Assembly: GCA_023213395.1 (NCBI GenBank)
Contig: CM041465.1
Coordinates: forward strand, 142,545,741 to 142,609,740
Source: Cycas panzhihuaensis
Lineage: Eukaryota; Cycadophyta
Direction: 5' to 3'
Length of the DNA stretch: 64,000 bases
The notes beneath the pieces were generated by a model. The model was not told the DNA's origin and made no database searches. It saw nothing but the letters and a program-made list of their open reading frames with translations. Of the stretch, positions 11,171 to 22,926 are shown piece by piece. A program made the translations under genes and the position numbers. The stretch's first letter is position 1. Every line of letters starts with the position of its first letter.

Positions 11171-11695
11171 ATACATAGGTACTCTAATAGAAAGTATGGG
11201 CAATATTACCTTAGTTTATGTTGATGGATTTATAGCTAGGGTTTAGATGATGACAAGACATATAGTCATTTACATATATTGGATACTATCTATGATTACA
11301 TTCAACTCAGTCTCATCCTTTGTTCTCATCTTTAAAAGAATCTAAATTATGATAGCATACCCTACAAAGACCCTAGAAGGTTCTTTCAAAGAAAAAAGGA
11401 ACATAGGAAGGATATTATATGATCAAATACTTGTCCATTAAGGTCATTGTATATTTTGATTAAAGTTAGGAAAGGGATCATTATTGCTCCTTTCCTTTTA
11501 AGAAGGTGATCATTAGTTCAAGAAATTAATCATCTTAGTAGACTTGGAGATAAACAAGGATGAGTTTACTCACTTCACAGAGTTGAAATCATATGTAATT
11601 ATATTTGATCCAAGAAGACCACATTTACACTTGAAATGCACAGGAAGAATCATCAAATAGGAAATAGGAGGCAGCATAGCAAACACAATATACAT

Positions 11696-12629
11696 GTTGG
11701 AATCGCACCTATGGGGTAGTAACCACACTTGGTTGAGGTTTGATCAATCAATAAAGAATCTTAGAAACAAAGATCAACTCAACAAGTGGAGGAGATCACC
11801 CATAAAGGGCGTTCGCACATCAGAACGTAGGTTCGGGACCCACAAATGGTGAAAAACTCTCTTCTGGGAAACTCAACTTTGGTTTGGAGGGTGGAGGAAA
11901 TGAGGGATATCCTTAGTTTCCTGAGTAACCTTAAGAGATAGGCCCTCTCGTTCTTGGATGACTGAAGGAGGGAGGTGAAATAAAGTGAGGGAATGGCTCC
12001 TTACGTAGGATAAAGGAGGCTTCTTCAAAAGAAAAGAAAGGACAACATGAATGAAAGCACACTCGTTCACTCACTAATACACTATCCTCACTCTCCTTTG
12101 TTTTCCAAATGCAAGAAAGGAAGGAACTAATCATGAGAGGTTGCACGATGCATGCAAGGGATGTGAACCTAAGGAGAAGCACATGCAACAAATAAGAATG
12201 CAAATGAAGATGGCTTCTATTTAATGCACTTTCTTAAATGGGCAAGCAAATTAAGTATGTGCAAGTGATGTGTGCAAGTTCTCTTTTTCTCTTTTCCCTT
12301 TATATGTAATGCATGTAGGTAAATGAACTTAAGCAAGAGAGCAAGTAGCAAAAAGAGAGTATGCAGTGTACTTAGAGAACTGTGCAGTTGGAGAAGTGCT
12401 TTTCTCTTTGTCACGTTTACCTTTCTCTTGCTATTCCTAGGTGCAAGTGGCATGATGCAGTGATACCAGGGGGCTTCCTTACCTTCCCCAAGTTTAAAAG
12501 GAAAAAAGCGGAAAGGAAAGAAAGAACGAACTATGTAAAAAACTCAAAGGTAATATCAAAGAGAAAGGGCAAGAACATACTTGGGTTGATGTGCTTCCTT
12601 CCCTCTCCACATAAAACGAAGAGGAGACT
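11696..12629. other. Block of different base composition, possible solo LTR
   Basis: The sequence changes character at about 11696 (TGTTGGAATCGCACC) to a purine-rich plus strand of moderate GC, up to the nested Tat LTR at 12630. Several overlapping open frames (11873-12642) reflect the purine bias and show no motif. The TGTTGG start suggests an LTR end, but no second copy or target duplication is present. It could also be a remnant linked to the nested Tat insertion, which lacks a matching target duplication on this side. Confidence 0.3.
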
Positions 12630-14484
12630 TGCAATTAAGTGACATTTCCCATTCCCATAGGGTTGCTAGGGTATAAAATATATATGTATATGGAATATAT
12701 AAAATAACACAAAGCAAGTTACCCTAACCAAAAGGAACTCTTTGCATTCAAAAAGATAACTTTTAACTTCTCTTTATACAAGAAAGATAAGAAGGGAAAA
12801 AAGGGGGTGGTTAGTCTCAAAATGGCTAACCCTCCAAGATCAAAAACTTCCATGCTACCCAAGAATAAATGCAACAAGCAAGGATGGTACAATAAAGGCT
12901 AGATGTATGGGTGACAGGTTGCAACAAAGTTGTGAATACTGCTAATGCTACAAAAGTTGTGATGTGTAACTCTTGCAACCTCTAACTAATCTAACACCCA
13001 AAGATAAGTAGGGTTTGACTAAGGGATGTAATCCTTGCCTATGTGAGGCCCACAAATCTGGGAGAAAGCACAATAATAGGCTATGTATGCTACTTCCAGC
13101 GGTGACCTCTCTTCTGGAAGCTCTTTGGCAATCCAAGGGAAGCACAGAGGAGAAAGAGGAAAGGGGAGAAGGGGGCTACCCTTGAGGAGAAGGCTAACTA
13201 GGTTATGGAACCTACCTTAGCTCCTTTCAATCACCCTTTTGAGACCTCTTCCTCATTACTTCCTTGGAGAAACCAGGGAGTAGCTAGAAGGAATGATAGA
13301 CAAATAAGACAAGAGGAGGGTTTACCTCCTTTGTGCAATAGGAAAAATGAGAGATGAGGGTGTTGTAGGGCATTCAAACCACTTTTCAACAAATTAAAAA
13401 GAGCAAAGTGAAATAAAGGGGGAGGAATACTTGTTGTAGGTAGACTAGGATTAGATCTACCTGAGAGAATAGGAAATAAGGACAACCCTGCAAGGTTTGC
13501 AGGTGAAACCCTATGGAGGCTGCAAGATTTGAAGATGAGTGTGATAGTTGTGCTCGGAGGCAAGCTTAGAATGTATCTTTCCTTGAGGAAACCTTGTTTT
13601 AAGCTTGTTGTTATGGATCTAGAGATGCTGAGGGCTGATCTCAGTCTGGAGAGCTAGTATGCTAGGTGTCATAGGGTGTTTCTATAAGGGGTTGTGTGGA
13701 ATGAGTGAGAGAGAGAGTTTTGATAGTCCAAGAGGAAGAAATGAGGGACTTTTTGGGTTTTAAACCCAATCCTAGCAAAATTGAGCAATTAGGGTTCGGC
13801 ATGGGTCGAGAATATGCCTATGACACGTGGTAATTTCATAATAAATGTGAAATTATCCATGACATATTTTAAAAAATAGAAAATGACAGTCACCTCATGG
13901 TAACTTCATGGTACCACAGAGTTTGCCACAGTATTGCAATCTTTATCGTAGTGCGACAAAGTATAAGTAAAAACAGAAGGAAGAAGAGGTTGGGAGCCCA
14001 AAAGGGAGGTGATTTATGCCTAAGGGGGCATGGCACCCTATTCGAATAGTAGGAGACATTCATGGGACCAAGGAGACCTATGCTGGGTGAAGTACCAAAG
14101 GCAAAAAGTTCCCAAAAGGTCGGTAAACAAATGAGGAAATGCTAACCGTGCCTAGGCGAGGTGCTAGAGGTTGAGGCATGTTAATGGAATGGTGACCAAA
14201 TCACAAGGGTCGATCTGTGCTTGGGATGACTTGGAGACATGTAGGAGGGTTGTGGAGTGCCATGGGATCCATGTCCCTAAATCATCATAGGCTAAAATGA
14301 TATCATGTAACATGATCAAGTAGTGGATGCATAATGGTCATGCAAATGAACTAGTCAATCATGCAATGAAAATAAAGAGGTACTTCAATTTACCTTTCTT
14401 GAATTGACTAAGGCAGAGGATAGAAGCATACCTATACTTACCTAGGTCAACTCATCCATACCCATTCCCAATAGCTGGGAAACA
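12630..14484 (-). repeat. 3' LTR of nested Tat element
   Basis: On the minus strand it starts TGTTTCCCAGCTATTGGG and ends ...CTTAATTGCA. It aligns end to end with 23411-25252, with many transitions and small indels. The first bases resemble those of element E's LTR (TGTTTCCG...GGGAATGGATAC), pointing to related families. Open frames inside it, such as 13231-13563 on the minus strand, recur in the other LTR and are not taken as genes. Confidence 0.88.
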
Positions 14485-14495
14485 CTGCCCCCTTA
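14485..14495 (-). promoter_or_regulatory. Polypurine tract of nested Tat element
   Basis: On the minus strand TAAGGGGGCAG lies directly against the TG of the 3' LTR, as required for plus-strand priming. Confidence 0.75.
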
Positions 14496-14517
14496 GCAGT
14501 AGAGCCTCACTGCTAAA
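14492..14517. other. Hairpin next to polypurine tract
   Basis: TTAGCAGT and ACTGCTAA form an 8-bp inverted repeat around an 8-nt loop, overlapping the inner edge of the polypurine tract. Its role is unknown; it could shape RNA structure at the priming site. Confidence 0.55.
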
Positions 14518-14557
14518 AAATGTAACATGATGGTGAATGCTAGCAACAAAACGTTAG

Positions 14558-14558
<1 letters not shown>

Positions 14559-14598
<40 letters not shown>
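14559..14598. repeat. (TA)n microsatellite
   Basis: About 20 uninterrupted TA units just inside the 3' LTR of the nested Tat element. Confidence 0.97.
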
Positions 14599-14600
<2 letters not shown>

Positions 14601-15049
14601 AACAAATATAACAATGGTATGAGCCAAGGGCAGCAGTGAGTGTCGTGGAAGAACGCATGGGCATAATTACGAGTGAGAGGTGAGATAGGCACTACCTATG
14701 TGTCACCCTATAGTTGACTGGGAATGATAATGGATGAGGGGGATGCCCCCTATCGCAGGAGTATAAGAGAAAAGATGGTGATGACGATAAACATGATTGA
14801 ACATACATTATAAATGGGATGTTATATACATAAGTAAGTCAAAACAATGGGGATTTTGTACCAAGAGTGGTGCTAAGGGCAGGGTAAAGAAACAAACCTA
14901 GTGGTCACCATAGTGTAACCTCATTAGAGGCTGACTTTCAGAGGTGTGAATGGATCACAACATAGGAGAAGAGATGACCCAAAACTTGGGAGCCTGGGCA
15001 ATTGAGTAAGTTTCTCAAGGGGGGTCACTAAGGAGAGGGAGGCGACGCT

Positions 15050-15412
15050 CAAGGATGAGATGAACAAGGCTATCTACCTCAACGTTGTAATCCTGAGGGA
15101 TGTGTCAGATATCAACCGAAGAGAAACATACCAAAAGAGACCTAGCAGTCAAGGTGAGGGCCCTCAGACGTGGGTAATGCACCTGGTAGATTTGGGTGAG
15201 ATGAGACACCATAACCTGAGAGTCGTAAAGGAGAATGATGGGTCCACGATGGAAGTGGAGTGTATCATAAGAGCCTCAATAACAACTATGTATTTAGCTT
15301 CGTTATTGGTGGCCTCGGGGAGGAAGACTCTAGAACACATGTAGTCATGCCCGAAGGGGTCACAGAGGATCCATGTAGTGGTAGAAAGGGCTTGGGTTAC
15401 TGCGACTTCCAC
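15050..15412 (-). pseudogene. Archaeal-type RNase H (aRNH) of nested Tat element
   Basis: The minus strand reads a glycine-containing strand (DPFGHDYMCSRVF) and then LPEATNNEAKY. The motif NNEA(E/K)Y holds the catalytic glutamate of archaeal-type RNase H, the second RNase H gained by Tat-lineage elements. The next catalytic block (LLCDSQVVVSHL in element E) is present here as a frame-shifted, decayed version. The domain would help remove RNA during reverse transcription. It lies downstream of integrase, with about 4 kb between, whereas the familiar Ogre-type order puts it between RT-RNase H and integrase. The same order is seen in element E. Confidence 0.7.
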
Positions 15413-16010
15413 CGTCTGTGAAGATGAGTAATGTCATAGTAGAAGGAATAGAGATCTCGATAGGGCAAATAAGGAAAAAAAGTGTCGGTAGGGTTGATGA
15501 GCAAAAAAAAGACTTAACGGGGTGAAGTAGTCATGAGGGACTCAAGTGGCTATTGATAGAGGTTGTAAAAGGTAGGAGGACCTAAGGATGAGGCTACCCA
15601 AGGATGAGGAGACCAACCTGACAGACAGGAAGGAAATATCAACTAAAAAGCTCCTCTAAGTTCCCAAAGGTCATTAAAGGAAACAAGGTACAATCCTAGA
15701 TAGGGGGAGTACTTCCTTTGGGAGCCCCAAAGGCATGAACGGGTGGCAAAATGAGGTTCGTGATGATGAAATGAGCTAAATGAGTATAAACACAGGCATA
15801 TTTGGAGATGGCACAAAATTTGAGGTAGAAGGGACCTCACATGAGCTGAAGGGGATGCCATAAATGCCTCCAAAGAGTAAGAAGAAAGGAGGGCCATAGG
15901 GGCAAAATGGGAGACAGACCTAGAAGGCAAAGGTAACAAGGGGAGAGAGACAGTCCCAAGGGCTATCATGATAAGAGAAAAGGAGGAGGTGCCTATCGGG
16001 GCACTTGCCT
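15413..16010. other. Spacer between aRNH and antisense promoter
   Basis: A 108-codon minus-strand frame (15643-15969) is open here but has no recognisable domain and is rich in leucine and serine, as expected from the complement of purine-rich DNA. I see no repeat or RNA gene. Confidence 0.4.
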
Positions 16011-16019
16011 ATATAAGGA
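16010..16019 (+). promoter_or_regulatory. TATA box of antisense gene
   Basis: CTATATAAGG on the plus strand is a strong plant TATA box. It lies about 160 bp upstream of the first ATG of the antisense gene and is opposite to the direction of the retrotransposon's own transcript. Confidence 0.6.
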
Positions 16020-16177
16020 AAACTTGGTGAAAATGAGATTCATTTTCACAGGCTCACGATCGATCTGGAGCCCTTTTCATTATGCAGTAGAGCACTGCCC
16101 AACTTTAGAGGCATGTGAAGGGAGATCAGGCCATTGGATCAAGGAGAGGAGTTAGCCATTAGGACCCAACAGACGAG

Positions 16178-18580
16178 ATGATGGTGGCCAGGCCAAATCC
16201 AGTGAGTGGATCGCCCCTTACCCTTTCTATTTTGTTAATTGAAATTGATGTGCTTTTAAGTTTTTGTTAGGCTATTTTTAGCCCCTTAAGGGAAAATTGA
16301 GATCCTCTGGAGCCCAATTTGGGCCCAGAGAGAGGGAGGACTAGGGTATTAGGTAGCATTGATCCTCGTGGGCCTACATGTGGCTCACCTAGAATTTGTT
16401 TTTTTGGTTTTTTTGGGCATAGTCCCCCCTTTTATAGGGGGTGTGATTGGCCCCGCGACAAAGACCACGGAGCCTGAAATTTACCGTGGGGTCGCTGAGG
16501 TTATGTTAAAAACTCAATGGGGCCCCTACTAAACTCTATGGTATTGCAGAGTTTAGCATAGGGTGAAGGGCCAGGAACTGAAAAAGTAGAGAATTGGCCC
16601 AAAGGAGTGCCAAACTCAGCCAGGAGGGGGTGAGAGGCAATCCTAAGGGTAGGCAGGCAAACACAAAGGTATTCTAACTAATTTTTGGGTGCTTGACAGG
16701 CAGTTATTACGGTGGACAACCATGAAAATATTAGAGTGGCGATGATGAGCTTTATAGAAATGTTGACTCGATGGGATAAGAGGATTCTAAGGAGATGCAG
16801 TTTACTAAAGATCATCAGGACACCACAGTACACTTCGGACCAATGTCTCCTGTTGATATCATCGCTTATTGGGATCATCAGTGGTATGTATTCCACCTCC
16901 CCCAAGTTGGGGACATCACCATCATGCTGAGAGATATACGGAGGATCCTCAGAGTACCGGTAGGAGGAGCACTAGCATCACTGGGGGCATTTCCTAGTAA
17001 CGATGTTACACATAAAGAGGCAGCCATGTGCTTTATCGGCCAGGATAGATGGGAGAGGCATGGGATACCTGTGCAGAGTATGGTCATGTCATGTATTCCT
17101 TAGGTGAGGAAATTGATCACACTGGGCATTCTATTTTGGATCTCTAAGAAACAGAACTATAGAGATATCCCTGGTGGCTGGATGAATATAATGAGGAAAT
17201 GTGAGGCTAAGGAGAGGATGGATTGGTCCAACCTAATAGCAATGAACCTGATTGCCCAGTTGGACACCATTAGAGTGCCAGGGAGAGGAGGTCTCTCTTA
17301 TAGTACACTACTGTAGTGCTAGTTTTTTGATCACTATGGAGTTGTAGCACTAGCAGGAGGGCCACAACCTATCTCAGCATGGGCTCCCATGGTCCACAGG
17401 TGGTAGACTCAGTTCAGGAGGACTAAGGATCATGCACACATTTGACGCTCTATGGAGGTGACATCACTGGACCTCCTCACCATGGCAGACTATATAATAG
17501 GCCTATACAGAGGGGTGAGGTGGGACAATAATTATGAGCCAGGCAGAGAGGGAGGAGTAAAAGGTGGTCTTAGAGGGGATGATGACAATGATGGTGATGA
17601 TGGGGGTGATGGGGTAGGCTCATCGCGAGTAGATGATGGTGAGGCCGGTCCATCAGGGATTGCAAGAGCTGAGGCAAGGCCTTCAGGAGCCATAGGAGGA
17701 GAGGCAGGCCCTTCAGGAGCTGCAAGGAGAGGCAGGCCATCCCACACACTATTTAGGAGGCTGAGGATAGTCGAGAGAGCTCAGGCAATGGCAACACCAG
17801 TAGAGGTAGTGGTAGAGGGGGGAGGAGATGTCCCAGCAGGCCAGGCAGTTGGTGAGGTGGTACCAAAGGAGGAAAAGGTACCAGCAACTGAGGGAGGTCT
17901 GAAGGAGGAGGTGGTCATCTGAGTCAGGGAGCCAACAGTCCCAAGAGGTGAGATACTACCTTTCCTATCATCTTTTGACCACCAGGTATATAGATGCTTT
18001 GTTTTGATTTGGTTTGTTTGGTATACATATATAGATATATATACTGACATATGGCGTGTTTGATTTTATAGGAGTAGCAGAGATAGGAAGGTTGTTTGGG
18101 AGATGTTCCCAGAGCCTACGTGGAGGGGCAACCTCCCATCTAGGCGGGAGAGGAGCCATGATTAGCAGGGGCCCACACAACGACATTTGCCACACTGGTT
18201 AGGGCTAGAGATGTGTGGGTCATAGAGTCCTAGGAGCATCAAGAGAGAGTGGGACAGCTACAAGGAGAGTTGGATGGGACTCACGCAGAGAGAGATACCC
18301 TACGAGGTTAAGTCTAGGTGATGGAGGCTTAGGGAGGAGTAGGTGGGGATGTAGAGAGTCACATTAGAGTGGTCATATTAGAGGAGTGACTCTGAGGGAT
18401 GGAGGAGAGGCTACGAGGGATGGAGGAGAGGCTCTAAGGAGTAGAGGGCAAGAGAGATCGTATCCAAGCATGATACGATTAGTTAGTAGATCAAATGACA
18501 TCGAGGTTGTCACAGAGTAAGACTCAAACCCACATGATGGCGATGACCTGGGGAGGCCTCGAGACAAGGAAAGCGAGGTA
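16178..18580 (+). pseudogene. Antisense spliced gene in Tat element: plant-mobile-domain-like with coiled coil
   Basis: The gene runs opposite to the element. Exon 1 (16178-16201, MMVARPNP) ends at a good donor (CCA|GTGAGT). Intron 1 ends at TTGACAG, and exon 2 begins at 16700 in the same phase (AVITVDNHENIRVAMM). After one frameshift near 16790, exon 2 encodes SPVDIIAYWDHQWYVFHLP, GDITIMLRDIRRILRVPVGG and a tryptophan-rich segment. That is the pattern of plant mobile domain proteins (a strand, then T.TL.D...L.G.P..G). An acidic, glycine-rich linker follows (about 17560-17900). A donor at 17948 and acceptor at 18071 bound a possible second intron, leading to a heptad-rich coiled coil (QLQGELDGTHAERDTL, GMEERLRGMEERL; 18219-18470). 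TAG stops at 17101, 17314, 17320, 17443 and later show decay. Element E lacks this gene. Confidence 0.6.
16202..16699 (+). other. Predicted intron 1 of antisense gene
   Basis: Starts GTGAGTGG and ends GTGCTTGACAG, with CTAAC about 25 nt before the acceptor as a candidate branch point. Both flanking exons read in the same phase, which supports splicing. No RNA evidence is available here. Confidence 0.5.
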
Positions 18581-19470
18581 GGAGGCTTCCAGAGGCATAG
18601 GAGGAGCTTAGGAGGTATGTGGTCCCCTAGGGAGGGGTCTCATCGACCAGGAGACGATGCGCCATGAGCATAGGAGCGTAAGAGAGCATGGTGTACTTAG
18701 TTTTGATTGGGAAAGCATTAGACCTCCAGGGAGTCACCATATGATTGTACTCCTTCCTACAAGGATCTAGCTTCCCACAGATGATATACCATACCATTTG
18801 TATGATATGACATATTATGATTTTTTTTATGTATATAGACGAGGCCATTGGTACCCCATTTGATATATAATGGTATGTGACAATACATGATGATGTATTG
18901 TGTTGCATTTGCTTTTGTATATATGTTTGTATATACACATATATGAGTGCACAGATGCATGAGGAGTCATGGATCATGATGGTTTTGATTGCTTGCTATA
19001 TGATTTGTGTTATGGGATTATTTGAGTTATAAACACTTCCTTTCATGCAGGGCCACACTCTTAGTGGGCATACATGATCATCACGAGTGTAGGCGATAGA
19101 CACATGTGGGGCTAGGAGATGGGGAGCCGTGCACGTCCATTGTAGGAGCATAACGGAGTATGCAAAGGAAGCACTAGTGGGAAAGGGAGTAATGATACTC
19201 AAGCATGCCATCCTAGTTAGGGAGTGTTTCTAAGCTCAGGAGTGATAGGAACAACACAACTAATTAGGAGGAGAAGGCCCTCTAGGGGAAGGGGAACAAG
19301 AAGTCCTATGGGAGAAGCCCGAAAGGATCGAGTAGGCCACCCTAAATTGCCATTCCACCTGTGATTAGAGGAGATGAGGGCACACTTAGGGTGGTAGTTT
19401 AGGCTCATTTCAGAGCACCAAAAGAAGAAAAAGGATGTGCCTAATCTATACAGGGATAGAGGTAGTCACA
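18581..19470. other. Spacer between antisense gene and integrase
   Basis: This holds no recognisable protein domain. Around 19030-19110 the minus strand resembles element E at 38450-38530 (TGTGGCCCTGCATGAAAGGAAG versus TGTGGTTATACATGGAAGGAAA), so this stretch is conserved between the two Tat families and may be the antisense gene's 3' end or a structural part of the element. Confidence 0.45.
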
Positions 19471-19479
19471 CATAAAATT

Positions 19480-20640
19480 TCTTTAGGAATTTTCCATTGA
19501 TAGCTTTTCCAAATTCAAGACCCTCCAAGGTTGTGATCCTATAAGCACCGTTATCGAGATTCTCAAGAACGACAAAGGGGCCAATCCACTTGGGTCTGAA
19601 TTTGGACAAGAGATCATGGAGGTACTCGAGCTTGAGGACATAGTCCCTAGGATGAAAAGGGTAGGAGTGAAGGTACTTGTTGTAAGTCCTTTATGCCCTA
19701 GCCTTAGAAGTGAGATTTGCTTGGAACACAACCAAGCACCTCTCATCCAAGGCCTCAAGGTCTAAGAGGTGAGCCCGACGGAGAGACTCTTCATCAACAA
19801 GACCCCAAAGGGAGACCCGTAAAGAGGGAATCTCCACTTCCAATGGGAGAACCACCTCTATTATGTACACAAAGGAGAACGAGGTCATTCCTGTAGCTAT
19901 GCTAATCGATATACGATACACCCATAAGGTGGAAGAGAGTTGGAGGTATCAATCTTTTTGAGATTGGGTGATAGTTTTCTTTAAGATGTTTATAAGGGTT
20001 TTGTTAAATGACTCAACTTGGCTATTGGCTTGAGGGTAATAAGGGGAGGAGGTTTTATGAGAAATTTTAAACTTCTCACAAAGTTCATCCATCTCTTTAT
20101 TACATAAAAGAGTTCTATTGTCCATGATCAGGACATCAGGGATTCCAAAATGATAAATGATGTGTTGGTAGACGAAGGTGGCTATTGTCTTGCTAGAAGT
20201 AGAAGACAAAGGGATTGCTTCAGCCCATTTGGTGAAGTACTTCATCGCAGTTAAGATGAACTTGTACTGTAATGAAGAAGGTGGGGATATGGCTCTAATA
20301 AGGTCCAATCCCCATTGGGAGAAGGACCATGGAGATATGACATGATGAAGGGCCTCGGAAGGCAAGTGGGTGATGTTGGCTTACTCTTGGCACCGCTGAC
20401 AACTCAGGGCATAAGCGTGGGCATCCTTAAAGAGGGATGGGTAACAGTACCCCATGTGAAGGATCCTTTGGGCTATGGATTAGCCCCCAAAATGACCCAT
20501 GCAAATTCCATTATGGTATTTATGAAGTATTTAGTCTACTTCATCAGGGTTGACGTAGTAAAGAAGGATCCCATCAAAGAATCTCTTGTACAATACTTCT
20601 CCCATGAGAAAGTATTACCTAGTAGTAGCCTGGATATGTG
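19480..20640 (-). pseudogene. Integrase of nested Tat element
   Basis: The minus strand gives the complete integrase order. There is an N-terminal zinc-binding region (YHNGICMGHFGG ... CQRCQE, 20640-20370) and then the rve core (20365-19949). The core has the catalytic acids in QWGLDLI, LIMDNRT and SQVESFNKTL, the D,D-E triad that joins element DNA to the target. The C-terminal region (19900-19480) reads KWIGPFVVLENLDNGAYRI and ends GKFLKKFYV followed by a stop at 19483. The 138-codon core is open, but the regions around it carry TAG stops and shifts, so the enzyme is inactive. It lies downstream of RNase H with a short gap. Confidence 0.88.
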
Positions 20641-20879
20641 ACCTAACCTTATCGCTAGCTTCGAGATGATACTGCTGCTCAGCAAGGTATTATACATTGT
20701 CTCCATACCACTCACTATCAACAAGTGGATGAGGAGGAGAATCTTGAATGGCCAAAATGGGCTTATCAGGCAAGGAATCATCAACAAGAGTATCAGAAGG
20801 ATTTAAGATGGGTGTGTCAGCAAGTTGCTTAGCCACCACCATCCCTTTCTTTGATTTCCTATTTAAAATTCAGAGATCA

Positions 20880-21210
20880 AACTCCTAAAGCAGGATGGCC
20901 CACTTTCCACTCCTACCTATCAGGTTAGATTGAGTAAGCAAGTATCTCAGGGGATCGAACTAGACAATCACATGAGTAGTGCTCCCAAGTAAATAGTGTC
21001 TAAACTTCTTGTTAGCATGGACCAAGGAGAGGCACTCCTTCTTAGTAGGGGAATAATTAAGTTCAGCTACCACGAGAGTGTGACTAATAAAATAGATGGC
21101 CCTTTCAGTTCTTGAATCATCCTCTTGGGCTAACATAGTGCCCAAGGACTCATCGGTAGCCAAAGTGTAGAGAAAGGATGGTCTATCAAAAAGAGGGAGC
21201 ACTAGTGTTG
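20880..21210 (-). pseudogene. RNase H (pol-type) of nested Tat element
   Basis: An 80-codon minus-strand frame (21202-20960) carries LYTLATDESLGTMLAQ, then AIYFISHTL, and then YSPTKKECLSLVHANKKFRHYL. These are the RT-linked RNase H blocks of Ty3/gypsy elements (catalytic D in ATDES, E in KKECL). It lies directly after RT and before integrase, as expected. Downstream, toward 20880, the frame continues with stops. Confidence 0.85.
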
Positions 21211-21299
21211 GGGTAGAAGTGAGGGCTTCCTTGAGCCCTTTAAAGGCTCTCTAGGCATTTGAAGACTAAACAAATAGGGCCCCTTTCTTTAACAGATTA

Positions 21300-22200
21300 G
21301 TAAGGGGTTTGGCATTTATAGTAAAATTTTCCAGGAAACACCTAAGAAATCCAAGCCTACCCAAGAATGATTTGATCTGTCATTGGGTTTTAAGAGGTGG
21401 CATATTAAGGATGGCCTAGACTTTGTCTGGGTTGATTTAGATTCCTTGTTTTGAGACAAGGAAACCAAGGAGTTTTCTAGCTGTTACAGAAAATACGTAT
21501 TTGAGAGGGTTGAGATTTACATGGTATTTACAACATCATGTGAAGATGACTCACAAATTGGGAGGATGGTGGGCTCTAACGTGTGAGAGACCCATCATAT
21601 CGTCCATGAAAACCTCTAAGGTCTTGTTGATAAAGTCATAAAAGATGAATTACATCGCTCTTTGATAGGTGATGCCTGCATTCTTTATCCCAAAGGGCAT
21701 CACCTTATAGGTGAAGGTGCCCCAAGGGGTAGTGAAGGCTATCTTGTGGCAGTCTTTGGGAGAAATTTGGATTTGGTTATAGCCTAAGAAGCTGTCCATT
21801 AAGGACATGACTTCAAAACTAGAAGTTCAATAAATTATTTGATCGATGAAGGGGAGTAGGAAGTTATCCTTAGGACATGCATTATTGACGTCTCAGAAAT
21901 CGATGCATATCATAATTATCCCATTCTTTTTGGCAACTAGGACAATGTTGGATACCCACTTGGGGTAGTTAATAAAAGTGATTAACCCTACATGTAGGAG
22001 TTTTTCAACTTCCATCTTGATGACAGCTAAAAGTTTGGGATGAAGAGGGCGCTATTTTTGATGCACGGGGCGAGCACCCAGAATAGTGGTAAGATTATGG
22101 GTAATGATCGAAGAGTCTATTCCCTTTATATTGGAATAATCACATGTGAAGACATCTCAAAATTCCTAGAACAAAAGGGTGTATTCCTTCATTTCATTAG
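21300..22200 (-). pseudogene. Reverse transcriptase of nested Tat element
   Basis: Minus-strand blocks are, in order: KMEVEKLLHVGLI (RT start), NIVLVAKKNG, DVNNACPKDNFLLP with the LPFID.. block, SLMDSFLGYNQI, CHKIAFTTPWGTF, YKVMPFGIKNAG and the catalytic EVFMDD (21599-21613, the YMDD box with F for Y). These are the seven RT motifs of Ty3/gypsy in correct order and spacing. TAG and TAA stops fall at former glutamine and tryptophan codons. The region upstream (22330-22200) reads ECSPNEMKEYTLLF and GIDSSIITHNL, the connection typical of Tat pol and also present in element E. Confidence 0.88.
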
Positions 22201-22464
22201 GAGAGCATTCTGCTCCCACCTTTATGGATTTACTAGGGGCAAGGACTATATCCTTGGTTTCCTCCATGCACATAGCATTCCCCTCCTTAAAGTGAAGGGG
22301 GGTTTGGTCAATAGGAGGAGGTAAAATAGGAGATGGACTTGGGTTAGTGAGAGATGACCCAATAGCTAAGATCTTCTAGTGACCAAGCCTATGGTGACCA
22401 GAAGGGAGATTGGGTGTGGAGCCTACTAGATGCTTGACTAAGGCCTCATCATCCTTAAAATAGT

Positions 22465-22926
22465 CTACCACATGGATAGCCATGCTTGAGAAGACGAGGA
22501 GTGCAAAGTGGAAGGAGTAGTGGGGCTATAACGATCTATCCACCACTCCACGTACTGGAGAGACTCTTCAAAAGAGTTGTAAAGAGACCCCTTATGGTGG
22601 GTAATGAAAGGTTGCTCCATCTCATCACTAGAGGGAGGTGATAGGGTGGAAGAAAAGGAGATGCTGGGGGTCACATGGTAGGCAGGAGCAAGAACATGTG
22701 AACCAAGAGGGGAATGGGTTTCCTCTAAGGAAGGGGTTTCAAGTGGAGATCTAAAATGAAGAGAGCACTCCCTAGTAGTATTTAGGAGGGATATGGGATG
22801 TGGAAGGTCCTCATCCTCACCATCAAACTTATCATCATTGAGAACAACGACGTACCCATAGCTCCCTACACCGATGGGGGTGAAGCATATAAGATTAGAG
22901 GAAGAAGGTGAAGGACCTTCTTCCAA
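22465..22926 (-). pseudogene. Acidic spacer between protease and RT (Tat)
   Basis: This 153-codon minus-strand frame opens with MEEGPSPSSS and contains FTPIGVGSYGYVVV and an acidic stretch (DDKFDGEDEDLPHP). Element E has the equivalent (FCPIGVGVMG, then DDESLDGDEG, 37137-37240). It links protease to RT in this lineage and has no known catalytic function. The stop-free length suggests it still had coding capacity recently, or has few Q or W codons to lose. The start methionine is internal to pol, so it is not an independent gene. Confidence 0.6.

Noticed and set aside
13231-13563. 110-codon minus frame with a shorter twin at 24143-24382
   Set aside because: The repetition is simply that of the two Tat LTRs; the frames start and stop at different places and contain no domain.
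17532-17747. 71-codon proline- and serine-rich minus frame
   Set aside because: Complement of the acidic, glycine-rich linker of the plus-strand antisense gene, which has better supporting signals.
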